From DATAOG01 sp963782885 (GTDB lineage Bacteria > Pseudomonadota > Alphaproteobacteria > Geminicoccales > Geminicoccaceae), in NCBI GenBank assembly GCA_963782885.1, contig CAWALL010000002.1:372001-436000 (forward strand): a DNA stretch of 64,000 nucleotides, in the 5' to 3' direction. Made by a program: the position numbers and the translations under genes. This document shows, piece after piece, positions 9,664-17,967 of this stretch. The notes below the pieces were generated by a model. That model made no database searches. It was not told the DNA's origin and saw only the letters and a program-made list of their open reading frames with translations. The first letter of the stretch is position 1. Each line of letters opens with the position of its first letter.

Positions 9664-9984
9664 ATGCCGCCCGTCACCGCCCGACCGCGCCGGCGCACGC
9701 AGCTCTTGCTCGCCGGCCTGCCCTGGCATAGCCCTGTCGGAGTGGAACGAAGCAAGAACATACCGCCGCGCTATGCCATCCGGCTCGAGGATCTGCGCGC
9801 CTGGCATGTGGTCTTCGCGACCTGTGCGGCCTGCGGAAAGCGGACCCACATCGACGCCAGGCTGCTCCAGCACGGCCGGCCGCCGTACATCAGGCTGCTC
9901 GACCTCGAGCGGAAGCTTCGCTGCAGCAGCTGCGGCAATCGCCAAGGCAACGGCTTGAGCGTCTCGATGGCGCCGCGGAACTGA
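9664..9984 (+). CDS. Small four-cysteine zinc-ribbon protein, antisense to the tail operon
   Basis: 106 residues, plus strand, between DUF2460 and the tape-measure gene, both of which are on the other strand. Two CxxC knuckles (CAACGK and CSSCGN) are about 35 residues apart, a zinc-ribbon arrangement. The N-terminal 30 residues are basic and of doubtful reality; a downstream start nearer RSKNIPPRYAIRL is possible. I have seen similar small Cys4 proteins in alphaproteobacterial prophages. Function is unknown; nucleic-acid binding or regulation is a guess. Confidence 0.6.
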   Translation: MPPVTARPRRRTQLLLAGLPWHSPVGVERSKNIPPRYAIRLEDLRAWHVVFATCAACGKRTHIDARLLQHGRPPYIRLLDLERKLRCSSCGNRQGNGLSVSMAPRN

Positions 9985-9990
9985 GCCCGC

Positions 9991-12342
9991 TCATCGGTTC
10001 CGGCTCGCGCGGTCGATTGCGCGCGCCATCTCGGCCGCGATCTGGCCTTGGCTCGCTCGGAACGAGTTGGCGTCGGCCGCGGTGACGTTGATCATCACCG
10101 TGATCGGCCGCTGCTCAGGGGCGGCCGCGTCCTTCCGGACCACCCGCTCAGGCGGGACTACCAGCTCGCCGCGCCGAGCGATGATCGGCACCTCGTCGGG
10201 GAGGAGGCCCGAGCCTGCTAAACCGCCGCTGTGGTAGCGGGGTGCGTGCTGGAACACCGCGGCATCCGCATAGCGGACTGCGGCCGGGCGCTCACCGGCA
10301 ACGCCGCCCTCATGAAACAGGCCGAACAGGCCGCCACCGGCGAACGCGCTCTGCAGCGCGCCGGCGATCGGCGCCGTGACGGTCTGGCGCACCGTCGTGC
10401 GCGCGAGGTCGGCAAGGATGCTGTCGGCGAGACTCTGGAACTCCAGCTTGCCGGTACCGATGAACCCGACCAGCGCGTCCTCTGCACCGCTGAAAGCGTT
10501 CGCGAAAGCGCGCTCGGTGGCGGTGGCCGCGTCCTGGCTCTCGGCGACGTAGTCCTTGAGGAAGCGGGTCGCGCCGTCGGTCCAGGCCTGGCTCGAGCGC
10601 AGTGCACGGTCATTCGCGTCCTCGACCCCCCGGGAGTAGGTCTGCTGGTCGATCGCGCCGGCAGCGAGCAGCTCGTCCAGCTTCTCGACCTCGGCCGCGT
10701 ACTGCTCGGTCGCGGTCCGGGTGCGGTCGGTGACCGAGCGACCCTCCTCCATCAGCCGCTGGCGCGCCTGGAGGGCCTGCTGCTCGTCGTACAGGGTGCC
10801 GGCCAGCTCTTCCACCTCACGCCGCTGTGCGGCCGTCGCCTTGGCCGACAGACGGCTCAGCGCCTGGGCGACGGACCGCTCGCGCTCGGTGCTGGTGAGC
10901 GCGGCGCGCTCGAGGTTCAGCCCCTCGACCACCCGGTCGTTGGCGGCCCGGACCTTGTCGGCCGCCTCGGCCTCCTTGGCACGGAGCTGCGACAGCTGGG
11001 CCTCCCGCACCGCGGCTGACTCCTCGACCAGCCGATCGACCTGCTCGGCGTTGCTGCCGTCCTTGGCCCGGAGCGCCTCGATCTCCGCGACCCGCCGCTC
11101 GCGCTCGGCGATGATCCGCTCGTTGCCCTCGTGCGTGATGCTGAACAGCGTGCTCTCCAGATCCTCCTGGATGCGCTGCAGCCGTTCGGCCCGGTCCTTG
11201 ACCCCGGCCGTGTCATCGGGAGCCGGAGGAAGAGTGGGGTGCGACCCAGGCTGCTCGGGCGGCCCCTCGAGGAAGGCGATCCGCGCCTGTGTCTGGCCGC
11301 GCACGCGGGACAGCTCGTCGATCTTGCTCCGCAGGGCGCTGATCTGGGCGGTGTCGATGAAGGTCGTGAAGCCCAGCGTCGGCGATTTGCGCAGCTCGTC
11401 GATCCGGCCCTGGAGCTTGGCGATCGTGCTTTCGGTCAGGTCGAGCTCGTAGCGCAGCGTCCGGAGGCTTTTGTCCTCCGGAGCATCGAACAGGCGCTCC
11501 CAGGCGATCCCGGCCTTGCCGGCGACATCGGCGAGCCAGCTCGAGAGGTCGGCGATCACCGGCGCCGCCTCGAGCGCTGCCCGGGTCAGGTTGGCCGAGA
11601 CCACCTGGGCCAGCGTGTCGAGCTCGGTCCGGGCCCGCTCGGCATCCCGCACCAGGTGCTCGTCGAGCACGATGCCGAGATCACGAGCGCGCTCGCGCAT
11701 CTGGTCAAGGGCGCCGCTGCCGTCGCTCAACAGGTTGACCAGGGCCACGCCCTCGGAATCGAAGAGCTTGAAGGCGAGCCTGACGCGCTCGGCAGGATCC
11801 TCGATCCGGGCGAAGGCGTCGGCCACGTCGGCGAGCAGGTCCTCGCTGCGGCGGAGGTGCCCTTCCTGGTCGCGAAGCGCGATGCCCATGCTCGCGAGTG
11901 CATCCTTGGCCTCGCCCGTGCCCTGGGCGGCCTCGGCGGTGCGGCGGACGAAGCGCTGCAGCGCCATGTCGAGGGTCTGCTGCTCGATCCCGGATGCCTT
12001 TGCCGCGAACCGCAGCTCCTGCAGCGCCTCGACCCCGACCCCGATCTTGTCGGCGGTCTTGCCGATCGCGTCCGCCGCCGAGATCGAGCGGTTTACCAGC
12101 GCGGCAAGGCCGCCGACGGTGGTCACACCCGCGAGCGCGCCACCCAGCGTCCGGATGCCGGTGCGCAGCAGCTCCGCCTGGCGGCCCAGGTCCTTGAGCC
12201 CGCCCGAGGCCTTGCCGCCCGCGGTCTCGATGCGCTTCAGGCTCTGCTCGCCGCTCTGGCCGACCGAGACCAGCTCAGCCTTGACCTGACCGCCGCCCGC
12301 GACCGCCAGGCGGATCGCGTAGGTCTGGGTGCGTCGGGCCAT
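9991..12342 (-). CDS. Phage tail tape measure protein
   Basis: 783 residues. The N-terminus (GQVKAELVSVGQSGEQSLKR) leads into long helical, glutamine- and alanine-rich segments (about 320-620) typical of coiled coils. The C-terminal part, GKLEFQSLADSILADLARTT followed by glycine-rich FAGGGLFGLFHEGGVAGE, is the lambda gpH-type C-terminal domain. It sets tail length and is later ejected with DNA. At roughly 1.5 angstrom per residue it predicts a tail of about 110-120 nm. The start ATG 12342 is followed by MARRTQTYAIRLAV, a common beginning. The gene is intact, although an IS5 element sits 70 bp upstream. Confidence 0.93.
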   Translation of the reverse strand: MARRTQTYAIRLAVAGGGQVKAELVSVGQSGEQSLKRIETAGGKASGGLKDLGRQAELLRTGIRTLGGALAGVTTVGGLAALVNRSISAADAIGKTADKIGVGVEALQELRFAAKASGIEQQTLDMALQRFVRRTAEAAQGTGEAKDALASMGIALRDQEGHLRRSEDLLADVADAFARIEDPAERVRLAFKLFDSEGVALVNLLSDGSGALDQMRERARDLGIVLDEHLVRDAERARTELDTLAQVVSANLTRAALEAAPVIADLSSWLADVAGKAGIAWERLFDAPEDKSLRTLRYELDLTESTIAKLQGRIDELRKSPTLGFTTFIDTAQISALRSKIDELSRVRGQTQARIAFLEGPPEQPGSHPTLPPAPDDTAGVKDRAERLQRIQEDLESTLFSITHEGNERIIAERERRVAEIEALRAKDGSNAEQVDRLVEESAAVREAQLSQLRAKEAEAADKVRAANDRVVEGLNLERAALTSTERERSVAQALSRLSAKATAAQRREVEELAGTLYDEQQALQARQRLMEEGRSVTDRTRTATEQYAAEVEKLDELLAAGAIDQQTYSRGVEDANDRALRSSQAWTDGATRFLKDYVAESQDAATATERAFANAFSGAEDALVGFIGTGKLEFQSLADSILADLARTTVRQTVTAPIAGALQSAFAGGGLFGLFHEGGVAGERPAAVRYADAAVFQHAPRYHSGGLAGSGLLPDEVPIIARRGELVVPPERVVRKDAAAPEQRPITVMINVTAADANSFRASQGQIAAEMARAIDRASRNR

Positions 12343-12410
12343 GGTTCAACCTGCGTATTTGGATGCGAGCGTCCGAGAGCGGGCGCTATGTGATGCATCA
12401 TTAGTGCCGA

Positions 12411-13183
12411 CTAGGGCGTGTTAACACAAAGCATGTCGGTGATGAGGGCGAAGTGGATGAAGGCGGTGAACATGAGATCGAGCTTTTCGAAGCGCGAGAA
12501 GATGCGACGAAAGCCTTTGAGCCTGCGGAACAGGCGTTCGACCTCGTTGCGCCGGCGGTAGAGACTGCGGTCGTAGGTCCAAGGCTGAAGACGGTTGGGG
12601 TTGGGCGGCACGACCGGCGCGAAGCCGAGCTCCAGCACCAGTTGCCGGGTCTCGTCGCCTTCGTACGCCCGGTCCATCACCATGGGCACACCAGCGGGCC
12701 GGCGCTGCCAGGCGGTCAGCAGCTTGCGTCCTTCGGGCGCGTCGTGGGCCTGTCCGGGCGACAGGGCGAAGGTCAGGGCCGTTCGCTCATCCGCGGCAAC
12801 CAGATAAATCTTGGTGTTCCAGCCGCCACGCGACTTGCCGATGGCTTGCGGGCCGTTTTTTTTCGCGCGCCCGTGCCGTCGGGGTGAACCTTGACGCTGG
12901 TGCTGTCCAAGCCGACGCACTCGACACGGATGCGGATCAGGCGATGCTCTTGCAGGGCCTGGAACACGCGGTCCAGCACGCCCGCCGCCGCCCACCGGCG
13001 CAGCCGTGTGTAGATCGTGTGCCAGTTGCCGAAGCGCGCCGGCAGCGCGCGCCATTTGCAGCCGTTCTCGGCCACAAACAGCACTGCGTTGATGACCTCG
13101 AGATTGCCGATCCGCACGTTGCCCCGCTGTACGGGCATCAACGGCCGGATCACTTCGTACTGGTCTTCGGTCAGCCTCATCAT
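12411..13183 (-). CDS. IS5-family transposase made by -1 frameshifting
   Basis: The first frame starts at ATG 13183 (MMRLTEDQYEVIRPLMPVQR) and holds the helix-turn-helix and the first DDE Asp in VECVGLDSTSVKVHPDGT. Its own frame ends at 12773. The catalytic remainder lies in the -1 frame, from RGGWNTKIYLVAADERTALT to HFALITDMLCVNTP, ending at TAG 12411-12413, with the Asp in VMDRAYEGDE and the Glu in RRRNEVERLFRRLKG. The frames meet at a run of eight A (plus-strand T run, 12856-12863), a normal programmed -1 slip site in this family, so I treat the gene as functional. Confidence 0.88.
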
Positions 13184-13232
13184 GCGATGAGCTTACCTCA
13201 AACCGCCCTCTTTGAATAGTGTTAACACACCC
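12414..13232 (-). mobile_element. IS5-family (IS427-like) insertion sequence
   Basis: 819 bp. The ends read GGGCGTGTTAACAC at 12414-12427 and, inverted, GGGTGTGTTAACAC ending at 13232. They are flanked by a TA duplication at 12412-12413 and 13233-13234. A 2-bp TA target and a transposase split by an A-run are typical of the IS427 subgroup of IS5. It sits in the junction between the tape-measure gene and the mosaic insert to its right, and lies in the transcriptional path to the tape-measure gene. Confidence 0.9.
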
Positions 13233-13320
13233 TAGCCGCTCGGGGCCGGCCCGATGGCGAAGATTAGCCCACGAGCAGACGTGGGCGCCATTGCTCGTCG
13301 CTCCCAGATCCGATGCGCAG

Positions 13321-13430
13321 CATGCCTTCCACTTGATCGTGCAGCCCATCGACGGGATCTGGTGCTCGGGGCCGCGCCCGGTCTCGGCGATCTGCACCAT
13401 CGCGTAATAGAGCTCGCGGATCGCGCCCGG
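13321..13430 (-). pseudogene. C-terminal fragment of a thioredoxin/redoxin-family protein
   Basis: The minus strand encodes AIRELYYAMVQIAETGRGPE followed by HQIPSMGCTIKWKA. This resembles the C-terminal end of AhpC/TSA-like thioredoxin-family proteins, which I recall ending around PSIGCNIKWK. No thioredoxin fold or CxxC active site is present in the rest of the spacer, so only a terminal scrap of about 35 codons remains. It forms part of the mosaic insert between IS5 and the beta-helix gene. Confidence 0.5.
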
Positions 13431-13572
13431 GCCTGCCCGAGACTGCCCGCCCGGTCCCACTGCCTTCCAAACCTTCCGCGGGTTGTGGTATGGCGATGTC
13501 TTTGACCCACACTGGCCCGGATCGCGATGCGCCCATCCGTGCGACGCGCGCTCGGCCGGGAAGGATCCTCCG

Positions 13573-14448
13573 ATGAAGAAGACGGCTCTGGCGGTCCTGC
13601 CGTGGCTCTTGCTCTTGGCCTCTCCCGCCGCCGCTGTCGACGGGGTGCTCGAGATCAACCAGACCTGTGCCGACGGAGGCGGCTGCTTCACGGGGGACAC
13701 CCCCGGCTTTCCCGTGCAGATCACGGTACCGGGGAGCTACGTCCTGACCAGCGATCTCGTGACGCCGGAGAACGCGTTCGCAGGCATTTTCGCCACCGCC
13801 AGCGCCGTCTCCATCGACCTCAACGGCTTCTCGATCCGGGGCAACATGACATGCTTTGGCTCGCCGTTCTCGGGTAGTGTCTTTTGCGTAGGCTTGGGCT
13901 TCGGTGGAATCGGAATCCGCGCCGATGGGCACTCGCAGACCGTGCGCAACGGCAGCATCATAGGAATGCACGATGGCGGTATCGATGTTGGCGACAACTC
14001 CGTCGTCGAAGATGTCCACCTCTCGCACAATGGAGGAGTGGCCATCTTCGTGGGCTTCAATTCCATTGTCCGAGGGAACACGATCCGCATGAACGCAGGT
14101 ACGCGGGTGGGCCGGGACGTCGTCGCGGGCGTGCGTGCCGACATCGCCTCGGTGGTCATCGACAACGCGATCAGCGCCGTCCACGGCACCGCGATCCATG
14201 CCCGAGACAGTCGCGTTGCGGGCAACGTGGTCTTCGCCGTGGACGGAGACGCGGTCGACCTACTCTCTGGAATTATGGTGGGCAATGTGGTCGCGCTTGC
14301 GACGGGACTGGGGCTGAGAGCGGGGCAGTCCACGGGCATCGGAGGAAACCTGTTCCGCGCCAACAACAGCTTTGGAGACCAATTCTGCAGCGGCCAAGAG
14401 ATCTCCACTAACGTCGTCGTCGGCTCCGTAGGTCCGACCTGCCCCTGA
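13573..14448 (+). CDS. Secreted right-handed beta-helix repeat protein
   Basis: 291 residues from ATG 13573. Residues 1-21 form a clear signal peptide (MKKTALAVLPWLLLLASPAA). The rest is rich in short Val/Ile/Gly/Asn-containing turns (VSIDLNGFSIRG, GIGIRADGHSQTVRNGSI, SIVRGNTIRMN), the pattern of NosD/pectate-lyase-like parallel beta-helices. No catalytic residues can be assigned. A cysteine pair near the start (CADGGGCF) and a C-terminal pair (CSG, CP) may form disulfides after export. Strand and style differ from the surrounding tail genes, so it was probably acquired. Whether it is a chromosomal gene or a phage-borne surface depolymerase-like protein cannot be told. Confidence 0.7.
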   Translation: MKKTALAVLPWLLLLASPAAAVDGVLEINQTCADGGGCFTGDTPGFPVQITVPGSYVLTSDLVTPENAFAGIFATASAVSIDLNGFSIRGNMTCFGSPFSGSVFCVGLGFGGIGIRADGHSQTVRNGSIIGMHDGGIDVGDNSVVEDVHLSHNGGVAIFVGFNSIVRGNTIRMNAGTRVGRDVVAGVRADIASVVIDNAISAVHGTAIHARDSRVAGNVVFAVDGDAVDLLSGIMVGNVVALATGLGLRAGQSTGIGGNLFRANNSFGDQFCSGQEISTNVVVGSVGPTCP

Positions 14449-14484
14449 GGTCTGGCCACGCGTCGAGCCCTCCCGCCCCGAGCC

Positions 14485-14680
14485 GGCGACCATGTCTCCC
14501 AGCTCGCGCTGCTCGGCACCACCGCCATGGCAGTCGCGATGATCTCCTATGGCGCCTATGCGGTGCTGACCGGGCGCGCCGGCACGCGGCTCGCCCGCCG
14601 CAACGCGCGTCGGCTGTCCAGGGCGAGCGGCATCTGCCTGATCGGGGCGGGGTATGGCTGGCCCTCACGCGGGCAGATGA
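14485..14680 (+). pseudogene. C-terminal fragment of a LysE/RhtB-family exporter
   Basis: The plus-strand frame reads GDHVSQLALLGTTAMAVAMI then SYGAYAVLTGRAGTRLARRN and ARRLSRASGICLIGAGYGW. The final pair of hydrophobic segments separated by a basic linker (LARRNARRLSRASG) is the usual end of LysE-type amino-acid exporters. The N-terminal two thirds is missing, and the upstream frame merges into the beta-helix gene's 3' end. Another scrap in the mosaic insert. Confidence 0.6.
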
Positions 14681-14929
14681 GCGACGCGCGCCGCAGCCGG
14701 CGGCCTCAGGGCCTCACGCTGCCTCCCGATCTGTCAAGAGCAGTATGGACCTGGTCCCGGCGCCCGACAACTTTCGCGTCGTCCTGATCTGGAGCCGGAG
14801 CAGGTCATGGGGATCGAGCGCGTGCCGCCTCGGATCAAGGTCGGCTACGAGTTAGATTTGGGAGGACGCGCCGCACATCCTAATAGCGGTAGGGGAGGAC
14901 GACGGGACATGGGTGGCGCTGTTCAAGCT

Positions 14930-15298
14930 TCAACGGGGCCGATCCGTTTCGGCGCACAAGGCCTCGACCAATCCCACCTCCGCTGCGGGGAGCAGCTCCG
15001 AGAGGACTTCAAGATTGCAGCCGCGGGCGGCAGCGATCCTGAGCGCTGCGCCCAAGTCGATCCCGATCACGTGCCCGCTCGGCGCGAGCCGCAACTGGCC
15101 CTGACAGGCGAGCAGCACGTCCCAGTTTTCGTGCTCCTGGCAGCTGATCAACGCGTGCTCGCGGTAGGGGCAGCGCTGTCCGTCGGTTCCGGAGTTGCCC
15201 CGGGCGCAGGGCAGGCCATCGTCGCGGCAGGCCCGGCAGTATTCGGGCCCTCCACCGGGCTGGAAGTGCCAGCGGCAGAGGGCCCTTATCCGTTTTTT
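14930..15298 (-). CDS. T extension of the tail assembly chaperone (-1 frame, DUF1799-like)
   Basis: This frame continues the G protein after a -1 slip at 15292-15298 and ends at TGA 14930-14932, adding about 120 residues. It contains several cysteines (ALCRWHFQPGGGPEYCRACR), then ENWDVLLACQGQLRLAPSGH and VIGIDLGAALRIAAARGC. The latter resembles DUF1799 proteins encoded after tail chaperones in alphaproteobacterial siphophages. It has no credible start of its own, supporting expression only as a GT fusion. In lambda, gpGT binds the tape measure during tail assembly; I infer the same role. Confidence 0.75.
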   Translation of the reverse strand, partial: KKRIRALCRWHFQPGGGPEYCRACRDDGLPCARGNSGTDGQRCPYREHALISCQEHENWDVLLACQGQLRLAPSGHVIGIDLGAALRIAAARGCNLEVLSELLPAAEVGLVEALCAETDRPR

Positions 15299-15702
15299 GC
15301 CGCGTTCAGCAGCACCTGCCGGAGCGTGAACTCCTGAAAGAACCGCTCGCCGACCGGGTAGAGGTCCATCACGGCGGCGACGTTCTCCGGCGTCGGCGGC
15401 GCCGGTCCGCCCTCCAGCTCGACGCCGGTCCAACTCGTCACGTGCCGGACCGCCAGCTCGCGGATCAACTGCGCCTGGTAGAAGCCGTCGCGCTCGCCTT
15501 CGGCTGAGAGGTCGGGAAGTCCATCCAGCGCCAGCCCGGCCTCCGTGCGCTCCCGGGCCTGCCGCTCGATCGCTTCGACCGCCCGCCGGGCAGCCGCCTG
15601 GGCTGCGGCCATACCGGCGGTCGTGAGCGGCTTGACGGTGACCTCGAGACCATATGGGAGCGCGATCTCGTAGGGCTCCGGTCGCTGCGCGAGGTCGATC
15701 AT
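15286..15702 (-). CDS. Tail assembly chaperone G
   Basis: 138 residues (MIDLAQRPEPYEIALPYGLE). It contains an acidic middle and the end FFQEFTLRQVLLNAAKNG. It lies between the tail tube and tape-measure genes, the conserved place of tail chaperones. It ends at TAA 15286-15288, directly after a canonical -1 slippery heptamer, so a minority of ribosomes should make the longer GT product. Family naming rests on position, size and this frameshift arrangement, more than on a signature motif. Confidence 0.82.
   Translation of the reverse strand: MIDLAQRPEPYEIALPYGLEVTVKPLTTAGMAAAQAAARRAVEAIERQARERTEAGLALDGLPDLSAEGERDGFYQAQLIRELAVRHVTSWTGVELEGGPAPPTPENVAAVMDLYPVGERFFQEFTLRQVLLNAAKNG
15292..15298 (-). 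promoter_or_regulatory. Programmed -1 ribosomal frameshift heptamer A AAA AAC
   Basis: In the G reading frame the codons are GCA AAA AAC GGA TAA. The last A of GCA plus AAA AAC gives A_AAA_AAC, matching X_XXY_YYZ exactly, and the zero-frame stop is only one codon downstream. A -1 slip opens the 120-codon T frame. This arrangement is established for G/GT genes of many long-tailed phages (lambda being the model). Confidence 0.85.
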
Positions 15703-15751
15703 GGGCGAACATCCACCGAACTGAGGGCAAGCCGGAGGAGAAAGCTGTGCA

Positions 15752-16705
15752 TCATGCGTAGACGGTCCCGTCGAGGTCGTTCGTGAGGGTCACCGTGAGC
15801 ATGCGGCCGGCGGCGGTGTTCTTCGCCCCGCGGAAATCGAAGCTCGCCTGCACGCCTCCCGGGCCCTCGACCGCCAGTTTGGGCTTCGGCAGGTAGACCT
15901 CGTGCGCGGTCAGCACGAGCTTCGCCGCCGCCGAGAGCGTGTAGGCGAACTCGAGGTCGACCGGCGTGCCGCCCGCGGCGAGGTCGATCAGCGTCGTGTC
16001 GGCGAAGCGCACGTCGATCTTGCCGGTCAGCGCCGCGATGGTCGGGTCGGCGCCTTCGATCAGGCCGTCGTCCCGAATGGTCTCGATCTTCTCGAGGTTG
16101 TTGGAGTAGGTGACCGAGCCGCCGGTCAGGTTCCCGACCGGTGAGCCGGCTCGCTTGATCGAACCCTGGAACTGGCTGACGCGGTTGAAGGTCAGGCTAG
16201 TCGGCGTGCCGCCCTGGGTGGTGCCGAACCGGGTCTCGCCCTGGGCGATCGCGTTGATGGTCGCGGCGGCCGCGCCCGAGCGGGTGAACTCCAGCGCGAT
16301 CGAGTTCAGCTTGACGCCAGCGTGAACGAAGAACGCGGGCACCTTCGGCATGCCGACCTCGACCGAGTAGCTCGGCAGGTCCTCGCCGCCCGAGGCGAAC
16401 TCGTGATCGAAGCTGCCGTCGCCGTTGTCGGTCGTGTCGGGGTCACCAAACAGGCCGGTGAGCCAGAGGCCCAGGTAGCGCGGGTCGACCGGCACGATGA
16501 TGTCGCCCTCGTCGCTGATCACGTCCTGGAGCGGCGCCAGCGGATCGCGCCCCTGGCCGAGCACCGGGTCATCGATCAGGCCCTGCTCGCTGCCCAGGTC
16601 GCAGCGGTTGAAGGGCATGCGGATGTAGTTGCCGGTCGCCGCCTGCCCGTACGTGCTCTCGCGCTTCATGAGCAGGTGCGCGCTCGAACCATAGGCTCGC
16701 GCCAT
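15752..16705 (-). CDS. Major tail tube protein
   Basis: 317 residues starting MARAYGSSAHLLMKRESTYG. It has the low-cysteine, Gly/Thr-rich beta composition of tail tube proteins (Phage_tube_2 type), with PVDPRYLGLWLTGLFGDP early, VTYSNNLEKIETIRDDGLIE in the middle, and RMLTVTLTNDLDGTVYA at the end. It polymerises into the tail tube through which DNA passes. The gene order tail terminator, tube, chaperone, tape measure is standard. It is well preserved and probably the most abundant tail product. Confidence 0.87.
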   Translation of the reverse strand: MARAYGSSAHLLMKRESTYGQAATGNYIRMPFNRCDLGSEQGLIDDPVLGQGRDPLAPLQDVISDEGDIIVPVDPRYLGLWLTGLFGDPDTTDNGDGSFDHEFASGGEDLPSYSVEVGMPKVPAFFVHAGVKLNSIALEFTRSGAAAATINAIAQGETRFGTTQGGTPTSLTFNRVSQFQGSIKRAGSPVGNLTGGSVTYSNNLEKIETIRDDGLIEGADPTIAALTGKIDVRFADTTLIDLAAGGTPVDLEFAYTLSAAAKLVLTAHEVYLPKPKLAVEGPGGVQASFDFRGAKNTAAGRMLTVTLTNDLDGTVYA

Positions 16706-16732
16706 CGTCGTCTCCTGCGGATGTTCAGACAG

Positions 16733-17173
16733 TCAGGCGAGTGGAGCGGCGGTCTCGTAGTCCACCAACACGCTGAGCGTCGCACTCTTGATCGCGGGTG
16801 CGCCGGACACGGCTTCGATCGAGGTCTCGGGCCGGCCGTAGGTCAGGCCGAAGGCGAGGCCGCCGAGGGTCCGGTCAGCCTCCAGCGCGGCGCCGATCTG
16901 CTGGAGCAAGTCGTCGAAGGCGGCGTCTCGGGCCGGTGAATCGCCCTGCTCGAAGTAGACCTCGATTTCGCCCGCATGCTGGTAGTAGACGTTCCCGAAG
17001 CCGCCGAGCGCCTGCTCGGGCTCGCCCGGGTCGCCGTCGCGCAGCATGATCAAGCCGCCAGTCGGGATCTTCTCGGGCAGCGCGCTGTTGCGCTCGACGA
17101 CCGCGCCCGGGACCGTCTCGAGCAGTGCCTTCATTGCCTCCAGCACCTGCTCGGCCTTGCTCGCCGGCATCAA
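16733..17173 (-). CDS. Tail terminator / minor tail protein
   Basis: 146 residues (MMPASKAEQVLEAMKALLET). The pattern of an N-terminal helix, GGLIMLRDGDPGEPE, then IEVYFEQGDSPARDAAFDDL and a final beta strand (SATLSVLVDYE), fits the gpU-like tail terminator class. It lies directly before the tube gene and 1 base after DUF6441 ends. It would cap the tube at the neck. The call relies on size and position. Confidence 0.68.
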   Translation of the reverse strand: MMPASKAEQVLEAMKALLETVPGAVVERNSALPEKIPTGGLIMLRDGDPGEPEQALGGFGNVYYQHAGEIEVYFEQGDSPARDAAFDDLLQQIGAALEADRTLGGLAFGLTYGRPETSIEAVSGAPAIKSATLSVLVDYETAAPLA

Positions 17174-17824
17174 TTACTCCGACCGCAGTTGTTGCCCGAT
17201 CAGCGCCGGCAGCTGGCCCGACCACCGCTCGGCCGCGCGCGTGACGTCGAGCCGCTTCGGCAGCTTCACCTGTGGCACGAGCAGGAACATCACCACCGTG
17301 GTCACGCCTTGACCGCTCTGTCGGGCTCGATCGGTCGCGCGGCGGAAGCCACGGAGCTCGCCGGTCTTGCGGCTGAACGAGGCTCGCAACCCATCAAGGA
17401 CCAGGAGCGAGGGTCCGCTCTGCCGGGGTACGAACCGGAGCGGCCCGAAGCGATGCTCCGGGAACGTGCTCGGGCTGATCCGCTTGCCGTCCGTCCCCTT
17501 CCTCGGCGCGTTCTCGGTCGGGATCGCTAGGAAGCGCCCACGTTTGCTCCGGATCAGCGCACCCTCGTCGAACGCCCGGATGATCTGCGGCGCCTTGGTG
17601 TAGACCAGACTCGCGGCATCGAGCTTCCGGTTCGGGTAGTGCTTGTCGCGCCAGGTATTGGCGAGCCGAGGACCGAGCCCGGCGCTCGAGACCTGGCGAC
17701 GGAGCTCGGTCTTGAGGCCGCGCCCGGCGTCCCGCGTCCCGGTCGCCACCGCACGCTCGAGCTCGCGCAACTCGACCTGCATGTCGGCTTGCAGCGAGCG
17801 CGTAATGATTCCGGTAAGTTTCAT
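17174..17824 (-). CDS. DUF6441-family phage neck/tail-completion protein
   Basis: 216 residues from ATG 17824 (MKLTGIITRSLQADMQVELR). It begins with a helical, basic region (LKTELRRQVSSAGLGPRLAN) and a later GRFLAIPTENAPRKG segment that I associate with DUF6441, a family coded between head and tail modules in alphaproteobacterial phages. Longer upstream extension was rejected because it runs into unrelated inserted DNA. Its upstream neighbour in the operon, the head-tail adaptor, is now 2.7 kb away beyond three plus-strand metabolic genes. Confidence 0.75.
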   Translation of the reverse strand: MKLTGIITRSLQADMQVELRELERAVATGTRDAGRGLKTELRRQVSSAGLGPRLANTWRDKHYPNRKLDAASLVYTKAPQIIRAFDEGALIRSKRGRFLAIPTENAPRKGTDGKRISPSTFPEHRFGPLRFVPRQSGPSLLVLDGLRASFSRKTGELRGFRRATDRARQSGQGVTTVVMFLLVPQVKLPKRLDVTRAAERWSGQLPALIGQQLRSE

Positions 17825-17967
17825 CAGCACAGACCAGCCAATTGCGGTCGGTGACCGGTCGTACCGCGCAGGCGCCCGGAGGGCTGAGTCGAACAGCAGT
17901 GGCTGAGATTGACACCCTCTCCGCTCCGCCTGAACCTCGGCGTCAGACACTGATCGGGAGAGGACAC

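Noticed and set aside
12773..13183. IS5 transposase as a frameshifted pseudogene
   Set aside because: The break is at an eight-A run, a normal programmed -1 slip site in this IS family, and both parts are otherwise complete.
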